64,000 bases of DNA from Thiodiazotropha sp050291245 (GCA_050291245.1 JBNKJP010000022.1:255555-319554), one strand, 5' to 3'; positions 43,891 to 53,697 are shown, numbered from the stretch's first letter. Notes: generated from the letters alone by a model not told the origin. Made by a program: numbers and translations.

Positions 43891-44649
43891 TCAGCCTCGT
43901 GACTGGGAGGACCTGGCGTTGTCGCCCCCTTGAATCATCTGGTAGAGCCTGGGGATGTCCAATAACTGGACATGTTTGCGCTCCACATGCAGCAATTGCT
44001 CGTCCTGAAAACGGGTGAACAACCGGCTCACGGTCTCTACGGCCAGACCCAGGTAGTTGCCGATCTCATGGCGCGACATACTGAGGAAGAAGTCGCTGGC
44101 CGAGAACCCCCGTTGTTTGAAACGTTCCGAGAAGCTCAGCAGAAAGGTAGCCAGCCGCTCTTCGGCGCTCTTTTTGCCCAGCAAGGTCAGCATCTCGGTA
44201 TCCTGACCGATTTCACGACTGAGCAGTCGGTACATCTGGTGTTGCAGACTGGGCATGAGGGAGCTGAGTGATTCGAGCTGGGAGAAGGGGATTTCGCAGA
44301 CCGCTGTGGTCTCGAGGGCAATGGCCGAGCAGGTGTGATGGTCGTCCTGGATTGCGTCGAGCCCGATCAGCTCTCCGGGCAGATGGAAGCCGAGTACCTG
44401 TTCACCCCCGTCTTCATTCGGGGTGTAGGTCTTCACCGATCCACTGGTGATCACTCGCAGGCTGAGAAACCGGTCGCCGCCCCGAAACAGGTGATCACCG
44501 CGATGGTAGGGTCTTCCACGCTTGATGATGCTGTCGAGACGTTCCACATCGTCCGGAGTCAGTCCCATGGGCAGACAAAGCGTGGAGAGGCTGCAGTCTT
44601 TGCATGCAACCTTGATGTTTTCGAAAGAGACAACTCTTCTGTTAGTCAA
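43891..44649 (-). CDS. fnr: FNR/Anr-type oxygen-responsive transcriptional regulator
   Basis: Global regulator of the anaerobic switch with an oxygen-labile [4Fe-4S] cluster. With a TTG start at 44649 (GGAG seven bases upstream) the protein has 252 residues and C16, C19, C25 and C118, exactly the spacing of E. coli FNR C20, C23, C29 and C122. The recognition helix has ETVSR (FNR-type specificity). It is closest in style to Pseudomonas Anr. The frame is open to 44739 but the extra residues are not family-like. It is likely to control oxygen-sensitive respiratory genes here; targets were not identified. Confidence 0.93.
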   Translation of the reverse strand: MTNRRVVSFENIKVACKDCSLSTLCLPMGLTPDDVERLDSIIKRGRPYHRGDHLFRGGDRFLSLRVITSGSVKTYTPNEDGGEQVLGFHLPGELIGLDAIQDDHHTCSAIALETTAVCEIPFSQLESLSSLMPSLQHQMYRLLSREIGQDTEMLTLLGKKSAEERLATFLLSFSERFKQRGFSASDFFLSMSRHEIGNYLGLAVETVSRLFTRFQDEQLLHVERKHVQLLDIPRLYQMIQGGDNARSSQSRG

Positions 44650-45042
44650 GTAAATGCTCCAGCATAACGGGTAAATGCCTGCCAAGGGCGCGGCACACCT
44701 GCCAAACAACCACATCCTGGGGGGCTCCCGCGGACGCACCTGCAGGGAACCTTGTTTGATGCTTCTCAGTAATCTGATCCAGACGCGTCGATTCTGTCCC
44801 TGTCACACTGAAGGCGTACCAATTCATCGGATCTATTCTTCCAGAAATTCTTTACAAGGATCAAGTCGTTTCGCTATTTTTTTCGTTCCTCTTGAGGGGG
44901 GTGGTGGATTCTGGCCGGGGTAATTGGCGACCCGGAGGACTGGTGTCACCGATTTTGGGTGGAGTATCCCATTTGTGGGGGGGCAGGTGACCGTTGTGCT
45001 TTCTGCAAGGTTCTGAAGTGACGCGGCAGGATGAGACAAGGC
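44650..45042. other. Region upstream of fnr
   Basis: About 390 bases that should contain the fnr promoter. I found no clear FNR box (TTGAT-N4-ATCAA) and no supported gene. Confidence 0.55.
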
Positions 45043-45075
45043 AAAAAAAAAGCCGGCAACAAAGCCGGCTTTTTC
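45043..45075 (-). terminator. Rho-independent terminator of the second globule-like gene
   Basis: On the minus strand: stem agccggc/gccggct with a six-base loop, followed by nine T (the A run at 45043-45051 on the plus strand). Confidence 0.92.
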
Positions 45076-45093
45076 CGTCGGAATCGACTTGAT

Positions 45094-45462
45094 TTACTGG
45101 GCAGGAGCCGGAGCTGGAGCCGCAGGAGCAGCCGGGGCTGGATAGCCGTAAGGTGCGCCATAACCGCCGTAGGGTGCGCCATAACCGTAGGGAGCGCCAT
45201 AGCCATAGGGAGCGCCGTACCCGTAGGGGCCATAGCCGTAGTAGTCACGGTAGTAGTTGTTGCCGCGACCGTAGCCGGAACCTCTTCCGCTACCGCTCAT
45301 ACCAAAGCTGAAATCACCGGAGCCGTCACCCCAGCCATCGCCCCAGCCGTCATTGTTCCAGCCACGGTTTCCGTTGCCCCAACCCGGACCCCACCAGGCG
45401 GAGGCGCTGGTGGAAACGGCGATGAGTGCGGCGACACTCAGAACTTTAGCAAATTTCTTCAT
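45094..45462 (-). CDS. Sulfur globule envelope-like protein, second copy
   Basis: A 122-residue exported protein, signal peptide ending STSASA before WWGPGW, then Gly/Asn/Trp/Asp-rich sequence, DFSFGMSGSGRGSGYGRGNN, and repeated YGAPYG units ending in a Pro/Ala tail. It parallels the protein at 10856-11209 throughout, so the two are paralogues. By composition, size and export it fits a sulfur globule coat protein. GAGAGGAAGAA precedes the ATG. It is a stand-alone gene with its own terminator, divergent from pyrG. Confidence 0.78.
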   Translation of the reverse strand: MKKFAKVLSVAALIAVSTSASAWWGPGWGNGNRGWNNDGWGDGWGDGSGDFSFGMSGSGRGSGYGRGNNYYRDYYGYGPYGYGAPYGYGAPYGYGAPYGGYGAPYGYPAPAAPAAPAPAPAQ

Positions 45463-45787
45463 GCTTTCTTCCTCTCAAAGATGGTTTCAATAACGACGTG
45501 ATTTCTGAAACAACATATCCCGTTTGTCAGTATTAGGATGATGGAGACGTTTACCACGTCCAGGAATCAGTCGCCAAAGGACAAGGGGTTGTTCTTTCCA
45601 GTTAGTTGTTATTTGCGTGGCACGCTCAATCGATTATAGACCTTGGGTTCCCAGATTCAACCATGTATTCAACTGGGTCGGCCGCTCCGAGACGCCCTTC
45701 GAGATTGAGAGCGCGGGGCTTATCTGTTACTGTTTACTCCCGTCCATATTCCCATTTCCCGGCACTCTAACCTGGCAGCAGATCTCC
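45463..45787. other. Divergent region between the second globule-like gene and pyrG
   Basis: About 325 bases serving as promoter region for both. No clear operator or hairpin was assigned. Confidence 0.55.
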
Positions 45788-47419
45788 ATGACCAGATTCA
45801 TTTTTATTACGGGCGGCGTTGTCTCATCCCTGGGCAAAGGCATTGCATCGGCATCTCTCGCGGCACTTCTCGAGGCCCGCGGCCTGAACGTCACAATGAT
45901 CAAGCTGGATCCTTACATCAATGTGGATCCGGGCACCATGAGCCCTTTCCAGCACGGGGAGGTTTTCGTCACCGAGGATGGGGCTGAAACGGACCTGGAC
46001 CTGGGGCACTATGAGCGGTATATCCGCAGCACCATGGGCCGCAACAACAATTTCACCACCGGACAGATCTACGAAAGCGTGATCCGCAAGGAGCGCCGGG
46101 GGGATTACCTCGGTGGCACCGTTCAGGTGATTCCCCATATCACAAACCAGATCAAGGAGAGTGTTCTGCTGGGCGCCGCCGACAAGGATATCTGCCTGGT
46201 TGAAATCGGCGGAACCGTGGGTGATATCGAGTCCTTGCCATTTCTCGAGGCCATCCGTCAGATGGGGGTGGAGATGGGGCCGCAACGGACCATGTACATG
46301 CATCTGACCCTGGTGCCGTATATCAAGGCGTCCGGGGAGATCAAAACCAAGCCCACCCAGCACTCGGTCAAGGAGCTGCGTTCGATCGGCATACAGCCCG
46401 ACATCCTGGTGTGCCGCTCCGAGCAACCCCTGCCGGAAGGCGAACGCCAGAAGATCGCCCTGTTCACGAATGTTCCGGAGAAGGCGGTTATCTCCGCCGT
46501 GGATGCCGACTCCATCTACCGCATCCCGGTATTGCTGCATGCTCAGGAGATGGATGAACTGGTGAATCAGCGCTTCAATCTCGACCTTCCTCCCGCGGAT
46601 CTGTCCGAATGGCAGGCCTTCCTCGATGGATTGGACAATCTTCAGGGCGAGGTACAGATCGCGATGGTGGGCAAATATGTCCATCTCACCGAGGCCTACA
46701 AGTCCCTTTCCGAGGCGCTGGTCCATGCCGGTGTGCGTACCGGCAATAAGGTGGTGATTCACTATGTGGATTCCGAGCAGATCGAAAAGAGCGGGATCGC
46801 AATCCTGGATGGGATGGATGCCATACTGGTGCCGGGCGGATTCGGCAACCGGGGCGTGGAAGGCAAGATCGCTGCCGTGCAGTATGCCCGTGAAAAGCGC
46901 ATTCCCTACCTGGGCATCTGCCTCGGGATGCAGGTGGCGGTGATCGAGTTTGCCCGCCATGTGGCCAATCTGGAGGGGGCGCACAGCACGGAATTCGACC
47001 GCTCCTCACCGAATCCGGTGATCGGTCTGATCACCGAATGGTTGAACGCGGATGGCAAGGTGGAAACCCGCAGTGAACACTCCGACATGGGCGGCACCAT
47101 GCGTCTGGGTGGTCAACAGTGTCGTCTGCAGCCGAACAGTCTCACCTATCAGCTGTATGGCGAGGATGTGATTGTTGAACGGCATCGTCACCGCTACGAA
47201 TTCAATAACAGCTACCTGGATGATATCGTCACCGCGGGTATGAAGGTCGCGGGCCGTTCCGTGGACGGTCGTCTGGTAGAGATCGTGGAGATCCCGGACC
47301 ATCCCTGGTTTGTCGCCTGTCAGTTTCATCCGGAGTTCACTTCGACGCCCCGTTACGGGCATCCCCTGTTTTCCGGATTCATCGAGGCCGCGAAACAACA
47401 TCGGGACTCCCGGGCATGA
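45788..47419 (+). CDS. pyrG: CTP synthase
   Basis: Makes CTP from UTP with glutamine. The 543-residue protein has the synthase domain (FIFITGGVVSSLGKGIASAS at the start) and the C-terminal glutamine amidotransferase domain with catalytic Cys in YLGICLGMQ and His/Glu in FHPEFTS. The start at 45788 is the family start; the frame is open to 45617. The stop overlaps kdsA by ATGA. Confidence 0.98.
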   Translation: MTRFIFITGGVVSSLGKGIASASLAALLEARGLNVTMIKLDPYINVDPGTMSPFQHGEVFVTEDGAETDLDLGHYERYIRSTMGRNNNFTTGQIYESVIRKERRGDYLGGTVQVIPHITNQIKESVLLGAADKDICLVEIGGTVGDIESLPFLEAIRQMGVEMGPQRTMYMHLTLVPYIKASGEIKTKPTQHSVKELRSIGIQPDILVCRSEQPLPEGERQKIALFTNVPEKAVISAVDADSIYRIPVLLHAQEMDELVNQRFNLDLPPADLSEWQAFLDGLDNLQGEVQIAMVGKYVHLTEAYKSLSEALVHAGVRTGNKVVIHYVDSEQIEKSGIAILDGMDAILVPGGFGNRGVEGKIAAVQYAREKRIPYLGICLGMQVAVIEFARHVANLEGAHSTEFDRSSPNPVIGLITEWLNADGKVETRSEHSDMGGTMRLGGQQCRLQPNSLTYQLYGEDVIVERHRHRYEFNNSYLDDIVTAGMKVAGRSVDGRLVEIVEIPDHPWFVACQFHPEFTSTPRYGHPLFSGFIEAAKQHRDSRA

Positions 47420-48258
47420 AACTCTGCACATTCGAGGCGGGGCTCGATCAGCCCCTGTTCCTGATCGCCGGGCCCTGTGTGATCGAGAGTGAACAACTCG
47501 CCCTCGATACGGCGGGTGAGTTGCAGGCGCTTTGCGAGGGGCTGGGCATACCCTTTATATATAAATCCTCCTTCGACAAGGCCAACCGCTCCTCGGTGGA
47601 GAGTTATCGGGGACCCGGTATGGAGCAGGGACTCAGGATTCTCGAAAAGGTCCGTTCCGAGATCGGCGTGCCGGTGTTGACCGATGTCCATGAAGACACG
47701 CCCATGGATGAAGTGGCGTCCTGCGTGGATGTCCTGCAAACCCCGGCATTCCTGTGTCGGCAGACCAATTTCATCCAGAAAGTGGCCCGCCAGGGTCTGC
47801 CTGTGAACATCAAAAAGGGCCAGTTTCTGGCACCCTGGGACATGACCCATGTGGTGGAGAAGGCACGCCTGACCGGCAATTCGCAGATCATGGTGTGCGA
47901 ACGTGGTGTATCATTCGGTTATAACAATCTGGTGTCGGATATGCGCTCCCTGGCGATCATGCGGCAAACCGGCTGCCCGGTGGTCTATGATGCGACCCAT
48001 TCGGTCCAACTGCCCGGAGGGCAGGGCAAGTGCTCCGGCGGTCAACGGGAGTTCGTTCCGGTGTTGGCCCGTGCCGCGGTGGCGGCCGGGGTTTCGGGAT
48101 TGTTCATGGAGACCCATCCGCAGCCGGAGCAGGCGCTGAGTGACGGTCCCAATGCCTGGCCGTTACCGCAGATGCGGGCACTGTTAGAGACCCTGGTAGA
48201 GATGGATAGACTGGTGAAAGGCCGAGGCCTGATCGAGGCGGAGTTGAACGATCGGTAG
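47416..48258 (+). CDS. kdsA: 3-deoxy-D-manno-octulosonate-8-phosphate synthase
   Basis: Makes Kdo-8-phosphate for lipopolysaccharide from arabinose-5-phosphate and phosphoenolpyruvate. The 280 residues show IAGPCVIESE at the start, KGQFLAPWDM and ATHSVQLPGGQGKCSGG, all typical of the family. The ATG overlaps the pyrG stop. Confidence 0.97.
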   Translation: MKLCTFEAGLDQPLFLIAGPCVIESEQLALDTAGELQALCEGLGIPFIYKSSFDKANRSSVESYRGPGMEQGLRILEKVRSEIGVPVLTDVHEDTPMDEVASCVDVLQTPAFLCRQTNFIQKVARQGLPVNIKKGQFLAPWDMTHVVEKARLTGNSQIMVCERGVSFGYNNLVSDMRSLAIMRQTGCPVVYDATHSVQLPGGQGKCSGGQREFVPVLARAAVAAGVSGLFMETHPQPEQALSDGPNAWPLPQMRALLETLVEMDRLVKGRGLIEAELNDR

Positions 48259-48366
48259 AACGACATGGAACCGATTTCAGCCAGCCTGGCCCGCTGAAGA
48301 CCCGGGCAGGCGCATCTAAGGCCTGCGGCAAGGTTATTTAAAACTACAGAATAATACGGAGTTACT

Positions 48367-49650
48367 ATGTCCGAAATCGTTGATATTCGTGCACGGGAGA
48401 TTCTCGATTCAAGAGGAAATCCCACCATTGAAGCCGATGTGATCACCGCGGAAGGCGCGATTGGCCGGGCGCTGGTGCCCTCCGGTGCGTCCACCGGATC
48501 CCGGGAAGCCCTGGAGCTGCGGGATGGAGACAAGGACCGCTACCGTGGAAAAGGGGTGTTGAAGGCGGTCTCCCATGTCAATGGTCCTATTCGGGACGCA
48601 CTCAAGGGCATGGATGTCACGGATCAGAAGGCGATCGATCAATGCATGATCGACCTGGATGGCACCGAAAACAAGGCCAAGCTGGGCGCGAATGCCATCC
48701 TGGGTGTCTCCCTGGCGGCGGCACATGCCACGGCTCAGGAGCAGGCTCTGCCTCTGTATCGTTCACTCTCGGCCGGGCCCTATCGTTTACCGGTACCGAT
48801 GATGAACATCATCAACGGCGGGGTGCATGCGGATAACAGTGTCGATCTTCAGGAGTTCATGATCCTCCCCGTGGGCGCCGGCTCGATCCGCGAGGCGGTG
48901 CGTTATGGGGCGGAAGTCTTTCATGCCCTGCAGAGTGTCCTGAAGGGACGGGGTATGGCCACCGCGGTGGGCGATGAAGGCGGGTTCGCGCCGAATCTGC
49001 CCTCCAATGAGGCGGCTATCGAGGTGATTCTCGAGGCGATCGGCAAAGCGGGCTTTAGCGCGGGTAAGGACATCTATCTGGGTCTGGATGCCGCCAGTTC
49101 CGAATTCTACAGGGACGGGGTCTACGATCTGGCCTCCGAGGGTCGTAAGTTCAGTGCCGAGGCGTTCGCCGACTATCTCGCGGGCTGGGTGGATCAGTAC
49201 CCGATCATCAGTATCGAAGATGCGATGGACGAGAGCGACTGGGCGGGTTGGAAACTGCTGACTGAGAAACTCGGCAAACGGGTTCAGCTGGTCGGCGACG
49301 ACCTGTTCGTAACCGATACCAAGATCCTGAAACGGGGTATCGACGAGCATGTGGCGAACTCGATTCTCATCAAGGTGAATCAGATCGGCACCCTCACGGA
49401 GACCCTGGATGCCATCGAGATGGCCAAAGACGCCGGTTACACCTCGGTGATCTCACACCGCTCCGGAGAAACCGAAGATACGACCATCGCCGATCTGGTG
49501 GTCGCCACGGCCACCGGGCAGATCAAGACCGGCTCTCTGTCCCGTTCCGACCGGGTGGCCAAGTACAACCAACTGATGCGCATCGAGGACCAATTGGGTG
49601 ACGAGGCGGTCTTCGCGGGTAAGGATGCCTTCCCGGTTTCGATTACCTGA
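48367..49650 (+). CDS. eno: Enolase
   Basis: Interconverts 2-phosphoglycerate and phosphoenolpyruvate. At 427 residues it is full length, with AREILDSRGNPTIE near the start, GDEGGFAPN and ISHRSGETEDTTIADL carrying active-site residues. It is the third gene of the pyrG-kdsA-eno block. ACGGAG precedes the ATG. Confidence 0.98.
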   Translation: MSEIVDIRAREILDSRGNPTIEADVITAEGAIGRALVPSGASTGSREALELRDGDKDRYRGKGVLKAVSHVNGPIRDALKGMDVTDQKAIDQCMIDLDGTENKAKLGANAILGVSLAAAHATAQEQALPLYRSLSAGPYRLPVPMMNIINGGVHADNSVDLQEFMILPVGAGSIREAVRYGAEVFHALQSVLKGRGMATAVGDEGGFAPNLPSNEAAIEVILEAIGKAGFSAGKDIYLGLDAASSEFYRDGVYDLASEGRKFSAEAFADYLAGWVDQYPIISIEDAMDESDWAGWKLLTEKLGKRVQLVGDDLFVTDTKILKRGIDEHVANSILIKVNQIGTLTETLDAIEMAKDAGYTSVISHRSGETEDTTIADLVVATATGQIKTGSLSRSDRVAKYNQLMRIEDQLGDEAVFAGKDAFPVSIT

Positions 49651-49699
49651 TTCGCGACGTTCATCCTGACAGGGAAAAGGGTTGGGAGCGGCTACTGCA

Positions 49700-49987
49700 A
49701 TGCGTATTGTGATTGTTCTGCTCCTGTTGTTGCTGGTGTTTCTGCAATATCGCCTCTGGGTAGGTGAAGGCAGCCTGGCCGAGGTCAACAATCTACGGGT
49801 TGAGATCGAGGCGCTGCAACAGGAACTGGTCGGACTGCGTAAACGCAACCGCGCACTGCAGGCGGAAGTTGAGGATTTGCGCAGCGGCAAGGCAGCCATC
49901 GAGGAGCGTGCCCGCAGTGAACTGGGGATGATCAAAGAGGGGGAGACCTTCTATCAGGTTGTTACCCCGGATGAGGACAAACCATGA
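49700..49987 (+). CDS. ftsB: Cell division protein FtsB
   Basis: Small bitopic division protein that forms a complex with FtsL and FtsQ. The 95-residue protein has an N-terminal membrane helix (MRIVIVLLLLLLVFLQYRLW) followed by a coiled coil (EVNNLRVEIEALQQELVGL) and the typical ARSELGMIKEGETFYQV end. The frame is open from a TTG at 49682; the ATG at 49700 fits the family. It overlaps ispD by ATGA. Confidence 0.93.
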   Translation: MRIVIVLLLLLLVFLQYRLWVGEGSLAEVNNLRVEIEALQQELVGLRKRNRALQAEVEDLRSGKAAIEERARSELGMIKEGETFYQVVTPDEDKP

Positions 49988-50679
49988 CCTTTACTGCCGA
50001 AAGCCGCCACTGGGCAGTGGTCCCCGCCGCCGGTGTCGGTCGACGCATGGGCGGCGATATTCCGAAACAGTATCGCGTCCTGGCCGACCGGCGTGTCATC
50101 GATCATAGCCTGGCACGCCTGTTGCGCCACCCCCTGATCAATACCGTCTATGTGGCCCTGTCCGCGGAAGATCCCCTTTGGGATACCTGTGAACATGCCC
50201 GGGATCCCCGGGTCGTGCGGGTGACCGGTGGCGAGGAACGGTGTCATTCCGTCCTCAATGCCGTGCGCGCGCTGACCGAGCGGGCGGCGCCCGACGACTG
50301 GGTGTTGGTCCACGATGCGGCGCGGCCCTGTCTCGCAGAAGCGGACCTCGATCGATTGATCGAACGTCTTGCAAATCACCCGGTGGGTGGATTGTTGGGA
50401 ATACCCGTGACCGATACCATCAAGGAGATTGACACCCTTGGCCAGGTGATCGCTACCCGGCCCCGGGATCGGTTGTGGCGTGCCTTTACACCGCAGATGT
50501 TTCGCCTGGGCCTGTTAATCGAGGCCCTGGAACGGGTGGTGGCCTCGGGTGGTCAGGTGACCGACGAGGCCGGTGCGCTGGAGGCGATGGGCTATCAGCC
50601 GCTGATGGTTGAAGGCTCTGCCGGGAATATCAAAATCACCCGGCCGGAAGACCTGGCGCTGGCGGAGTTTTATCTTTAA
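49984..50679 (+). CDS. ispD: 2-C-methyl-D-erythritol 4-phosphate cytidylyltransferase
   Basis: MEP isoprenoid pathway enzyme. The 231 residues begin with VVPAAGVGRRMGGDIPKQY, the CTP-binding loop, and contain VHDAARPC and VTDTIKEID. It overlaps ftsB by ATGA. Its usual partner ispF starts 1.5 kb downstream, after a reversed HDOD gene. Confidence 0.96.
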   Translation: MTFTAESRHWAVVPAAGVGRRMGGDIPKQYRVLADRRVIDHSLARLLRHPLINTVYVALSAEDPLWDTCEHARDPRVVRVTGGEERCHSVLNAVRALTERAAPDDWVLVHDAARPCLAEADLDRLIERLANHPVGGLLGIPVTDTIKEIDTLGQVIATRPRDRLWRAFTPQMFRLGLLIEALERVVASGGQVTDEAGALEAMGYQPLMVEGSAGNIKITRPEDLALAEFYL

Positions 50680-50695
50680 CCGGAACCCACGGGGT

Positions 50696-51952
50696 TTAAC
50701 CGATCTTCAGCAATTCCCGCATTTCCCGTATCTGATCCTTGGCATTATCCAGGATCTGGATCGAGTGGCGGGGTGTGAGCTTCCCAAGCGCGAGTTTGTG
50801 AAATGCAGGCACCAGGTCGAGTCGCGGCAACCGGCTCATCATCGGGGTGCCAATGTAGGCGTGCAGTTGTGCAACCACCACCAGATCCACGTAGTCGGGA
50901 TCCTCGCTGATATCCTCCATCCAGTCCTCCGCATGCAAGGCGGCTTGGACAAAATACCCGGGAAACTCCCACTTCCTCAAGACCATGGCGCCCACCTCGG
51001 CCTTGAGATTTTTCACTACCCGGTCGAGCAGATCCGGGTTATTCGCCAGTTCCGGTTTGCTGCGTGCGTTGCCAAGAATCGCCAGGGCGCCGATATCGTG
51101 CAGCAACCCGCACAACAGAGCCTGATCTGGGGTCAGTCCTGGGGTGACGTTGGCCAGTTCATGGCAAATGGGCGCGACATAACTGACATGCTTCCAGAGT
51201 TTAAGCATGCGCTGTTTCAGAACCTGAGAACGGCTGTGGAACAGCTTACTTAAGGCGAAGCTGATCACCAGGTTATGGGTCACCGAGCGACCCAGCCGGG
51301 TGACCGCATCCGGCAGGTTGTCGATCTGTTTTTTCCCCCGATAGGCCGCGCTGTTGACCACATTGATGATCTTCGCGGCCACGGTGGGATCCGCTTGCAG
51401 CACCCGGGCGATGTCCTCGCTGTCGGTATTGCTGTCCTGGATCACCTTGGCGATGCGGATGGTGATGTCCGGCATACTGGGCAGTTCCAGGGTATCGGTC
51501 CTGATCGCTTCCTGAAACTCCCAGAACAGCTCATCTTCCGGTCCCTCGGGGTGATCCGGCTTGACGGTTCTGTTTGAGCGGTTTTGCGTCGCCGACGGGA
51601 GGCGGCGTATCGCACTGTGCAGTTCCCGCGGGATGCTCAGCACCGCCACGGCCGAGGCGCAGCTCACATCCGCATGATGGGGGTTGGCTTCGTTCAGTGG
51701 CAGCCGGTTGAGGCGGCTGCCCGCCTCATAAGAGACCTGTTTGCCCTCGGGGGTGGTGACGTTGACATGCCCATCCAGGAGATAGAGGACCTGGTCATCG
51801 GTCTCTCCCTGGGCAACAATCCGGGTGCCGGCATTGTGGTGTTCGATGTGGGTCTCGGTCATGACGAACTCGAGCACCCGCCTGGGCAGGTTTCTCAACA
51901 GCTCGATTTCTTTGATGCGTTTATTCGTAACGGCACTGACTTGTTGAATCAT
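50696..51952 (-). CDS. Signalling protein with cyclic nucleotide-binding-like and HDOD domains
   Basis: A 418-residue cytoplasmic protein. Residues ~15-115 resemble a cyclic nucleotide-binding fold (FVMTETHIEHHNAGTRIVAQGE, VLYLLDGHVNVTT), followed by a linker and an HDOD domain from about residue 155 (LPSMPDITIRIAKVIQDSN, AAKIINVVNSAAYRG, LCGLLHDIGALAIL). HDOD domains take part in signalling and regulation. The gene lies reversed between ispD and ispF, which are usually adjacent. Confidence 0.88.
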   Translation of the reverse strand: MIQQVSAVTNKRIKEIELLRNLPRRVLEFVMTETHIEHHNAGTRIVAQGETDDQVLYLLDGHVNVTTPEGKQVSYEAGSRLNRLPLNEANPHHADVSCASAVAVLSIPRELHSAIRRLPSATQNRSNRTVKPDHPEGPEDELFWEFQEAIRTDTLELPSMPDITIRIAKVIQDSNTDSEDIARVLQADPTVAAKIINVVNSAAYRGKKQIDNLPDAVTRLGRSVTHNLVISFALSKLFHSRSQVLKQRMLKLWKHVSYVAPICHELANVTPGLTPDQALLCGLLHDIGALAILGNARSKPELANNPDLLDRVVKNLKAEVGAMVLRKWEFPGYFVQAALHAEDWMEDISEDPDYVDLVVVAQLHAYIGTPMMSRLPRLDLVPAFHKLALGKLTPRHSIQILDNAKDQIREMRELLKIG

Positions 51953-52166
51953 GTGGTGTTGTTTTCCTGACGCACATGGATCGGATAATCCTGTCTGTCC
52001 AGTGGTTCCGGGATCGAACTGCGAAACAATCCTGTGTCCTCTGAACGCTCCACTGAGCGACCTGATGTCTTTGCAGCGCGTTGAGTCCGTCCTGATACAA
52101 TACGGATGCCTGCATCAGGAATTAGCGACCTGGCAGGGTGACTCTTTAACCCTCGTGAGGAAAAGC

Positions 52167-52649
52167 ATGCGTATTGGACAAGGTTATGACGCCCATCGAT
52201 TTGCCCCCGGTGCCCGTCTGGTACTGGGGGGCGTTGAGATTCCCCATGACCAGGGATTGCAAGCCCATTCGGACGGCGATGTGTTGATACACGCCTTGTG
52301 CGATGCCTTGCTGGGGGCTGCGGGGCTGGGGGATATCGGCCGGCATTTTCCGGATACGGATCCACAGTATGCCGGCATCGATAGTCGAGTACTCTTGCGG
52401 CAGGTGATCGAACACTTGGATGTAAAGAGCCTGCGGGTCGTGAACGCAGACCTGACGGTGATCGCACAGCGTCCCAGGCTGGCGCCGCACATCCCCGGTA
52501 TGCAGCAACGGCTAGCCGATGATTTAGGCGTCCCGGCCGATCGGGTGAATGTGAAGGCGACGACCACGGAACAAATGGGTTTCACCGGACGAGGAGAGGG
52601 TATCGCCGCGATGGCGGTCGTGCTACTCCAAGAGAGCGATGATGAGTGA
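52167..52649 (+). CDS. ispF: 2-C-methyl-D-erythritol 2,4-cyclodiphosphate synthase
   Basis: MEP pathway enzyme. The 160-residue protein starts MRIGQGYDAHRF with the zinc ligands D8 and H10, and contains AHSDGDVLIHALCDALLGA and GFTGRGEGIAAMA. The start at 52167 follows a GTGAGGAA site; the frame is open much further upstream. It overlaps truD. Confidence 0.96.
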   Translation: MRIGQGYDAHRFAPGARLVLGGVEIPHDQGLQAHSDGDVLIHALCDALLGAAGLGDIGRHFPDTDPQYAGIDSRVLLRQVIEHLDVKSLRVVNADLTVIAQRPRLAPHIPGMQQRLADDLGVPADRVNVKATTTEQMGFTGRGEGIAAMAVVLLQESDDE

Positions 52650-53697
52650 TCAGGCCTGGCAGACTCTGGAAGCCATGCCCCGCGCCTCGGGCTTGCCCCT
52701 TGGCACTGGTGTGATCCGCACGGTTGCGGAGGATTTTCAGGTCGATGAAGTTCTGGGTTTTGAGCCGGATGGTGATGGGGAACATGTGCTGCTGCAGGTT
52801 CGCAAACGGGGCACCAATACCCAGTGGCTGGCCGGGGAGCTTGCCCGCTGGGCAGGCATACCCCTCGGGGATGTGAGTTATGCCGGTTTGAAGGATCGCC
52901 ATGCGTTGACTACACAGTGGTTTTCTCTGCGTATGGCGGGTCAGCCGGAACCCGACTGGCGAGGTTTTGAAAACGATGAGATCTGTGTGCTGGGTGTGCA
53001 CCGGCATCGGCGTAAACTGCGCCGAGGCGCACTTCAGGGTAATCACTTCCAGATACGTATTCGGGCTCTGAACGCTGACCCTGAGGCGATGGATCAGCGG
53101 TTGCGGCAGTTACGGAGTTCCGGTATGCCCAACTACTTTGGCGAGCAACGCTTTGGTCATGGCTATCAGAATCTGCAACGCGCCCCTGAGATCTTCTCCC
53201 GAAACCGGCGCCGGATGTCACGCCATCTGAGAGGTATGATCATCTCGGCCGTTCGCTCCCAGCTGTTCAACCAGGTTTTGGCCCGGCGTATCGAGGGGGA
53301 GAACTGGGATAGGCCACTTGCGGGGGACTACTTCGTGCTGGAAGGAAGCCGCGCCGGGTTTCTCCATGATCGGGAGGAGACGAGCCGTCTGGCACTGCGA
53401 TGTGAACAGCAGGATATCCATCCCAGTGGGCCGATGTGGGGGCGTGGACGACCCCTGGTGAATGATCAGACCGGGGCTCTGGAACAGGCCGTGCTGGAGC
53501 CTTTCGAGGACTGGCGAAACGGCCTGGAGCATGTCGGGCTGGAGCAGGAACGCCGTGCATTGCGGGTACGCCTGCCTGATCTGGATTGGACGTTTGAACC
53601 CGGCGGTGATCTGCTGCTCAGATTTTTTCTCCCGGCGGGCTGTTACGCCACGGTACTGTTACGGGAACTGATTCAGGTTCAATACCCTGAAGAATAG
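52639..53697 (+). CDS. truD: tRNA pseudouridine(13) synthase TruD
   Basis: Makes pseudouridine at position 13 of tRNA-Glu. The 352 residues contain the catalytic Asp D86 in YAGLKDRHALTTQWFS and GMPNYFGEQRFG. Two adjacent ATG codons (52639, 52642) are possible starts. It overlaps ispF by 11 bases. surE, often next in Gammaproteobacteria, does not follow. Confidence 0.95.
   Translation: MMSDQAWQTLEAMPRASGLPLGTGVIRTVAEDFQVDEVLGFEPDGDGEHVLLQVRKRGTNTQWLAGELARWAGIPLGDVSYAGLKDRHALTTQWFSLRMAGQPEPDWRGFENDEICVLGVHRHRRKLRRGALQGNHFQIRIRALNADPEAMDQRLRQLRSSGMPNYFGEQRFGHGYQNLQRAPEIFSRNRRRMSRHLRGMIISAVRSQLFNQVLARRIEGENWDRPLAGDYFVLEGSRAGFLHDREETSRLALRCEQQDIHPSGPMWGRGRPLVNDQTGALEQAVLEPFEDWRNGLEHVGLEQERRALRVRLPDLDWTFEPGGDLLLRFFLPAGCYATVLLRELIQVQYPEE

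Noticed and set aside
44650..44923. Coding region on the plus strand upstream of fnr
   Set aside because: Open frames there are short, have no conserved motif and overlap the fnr leader.
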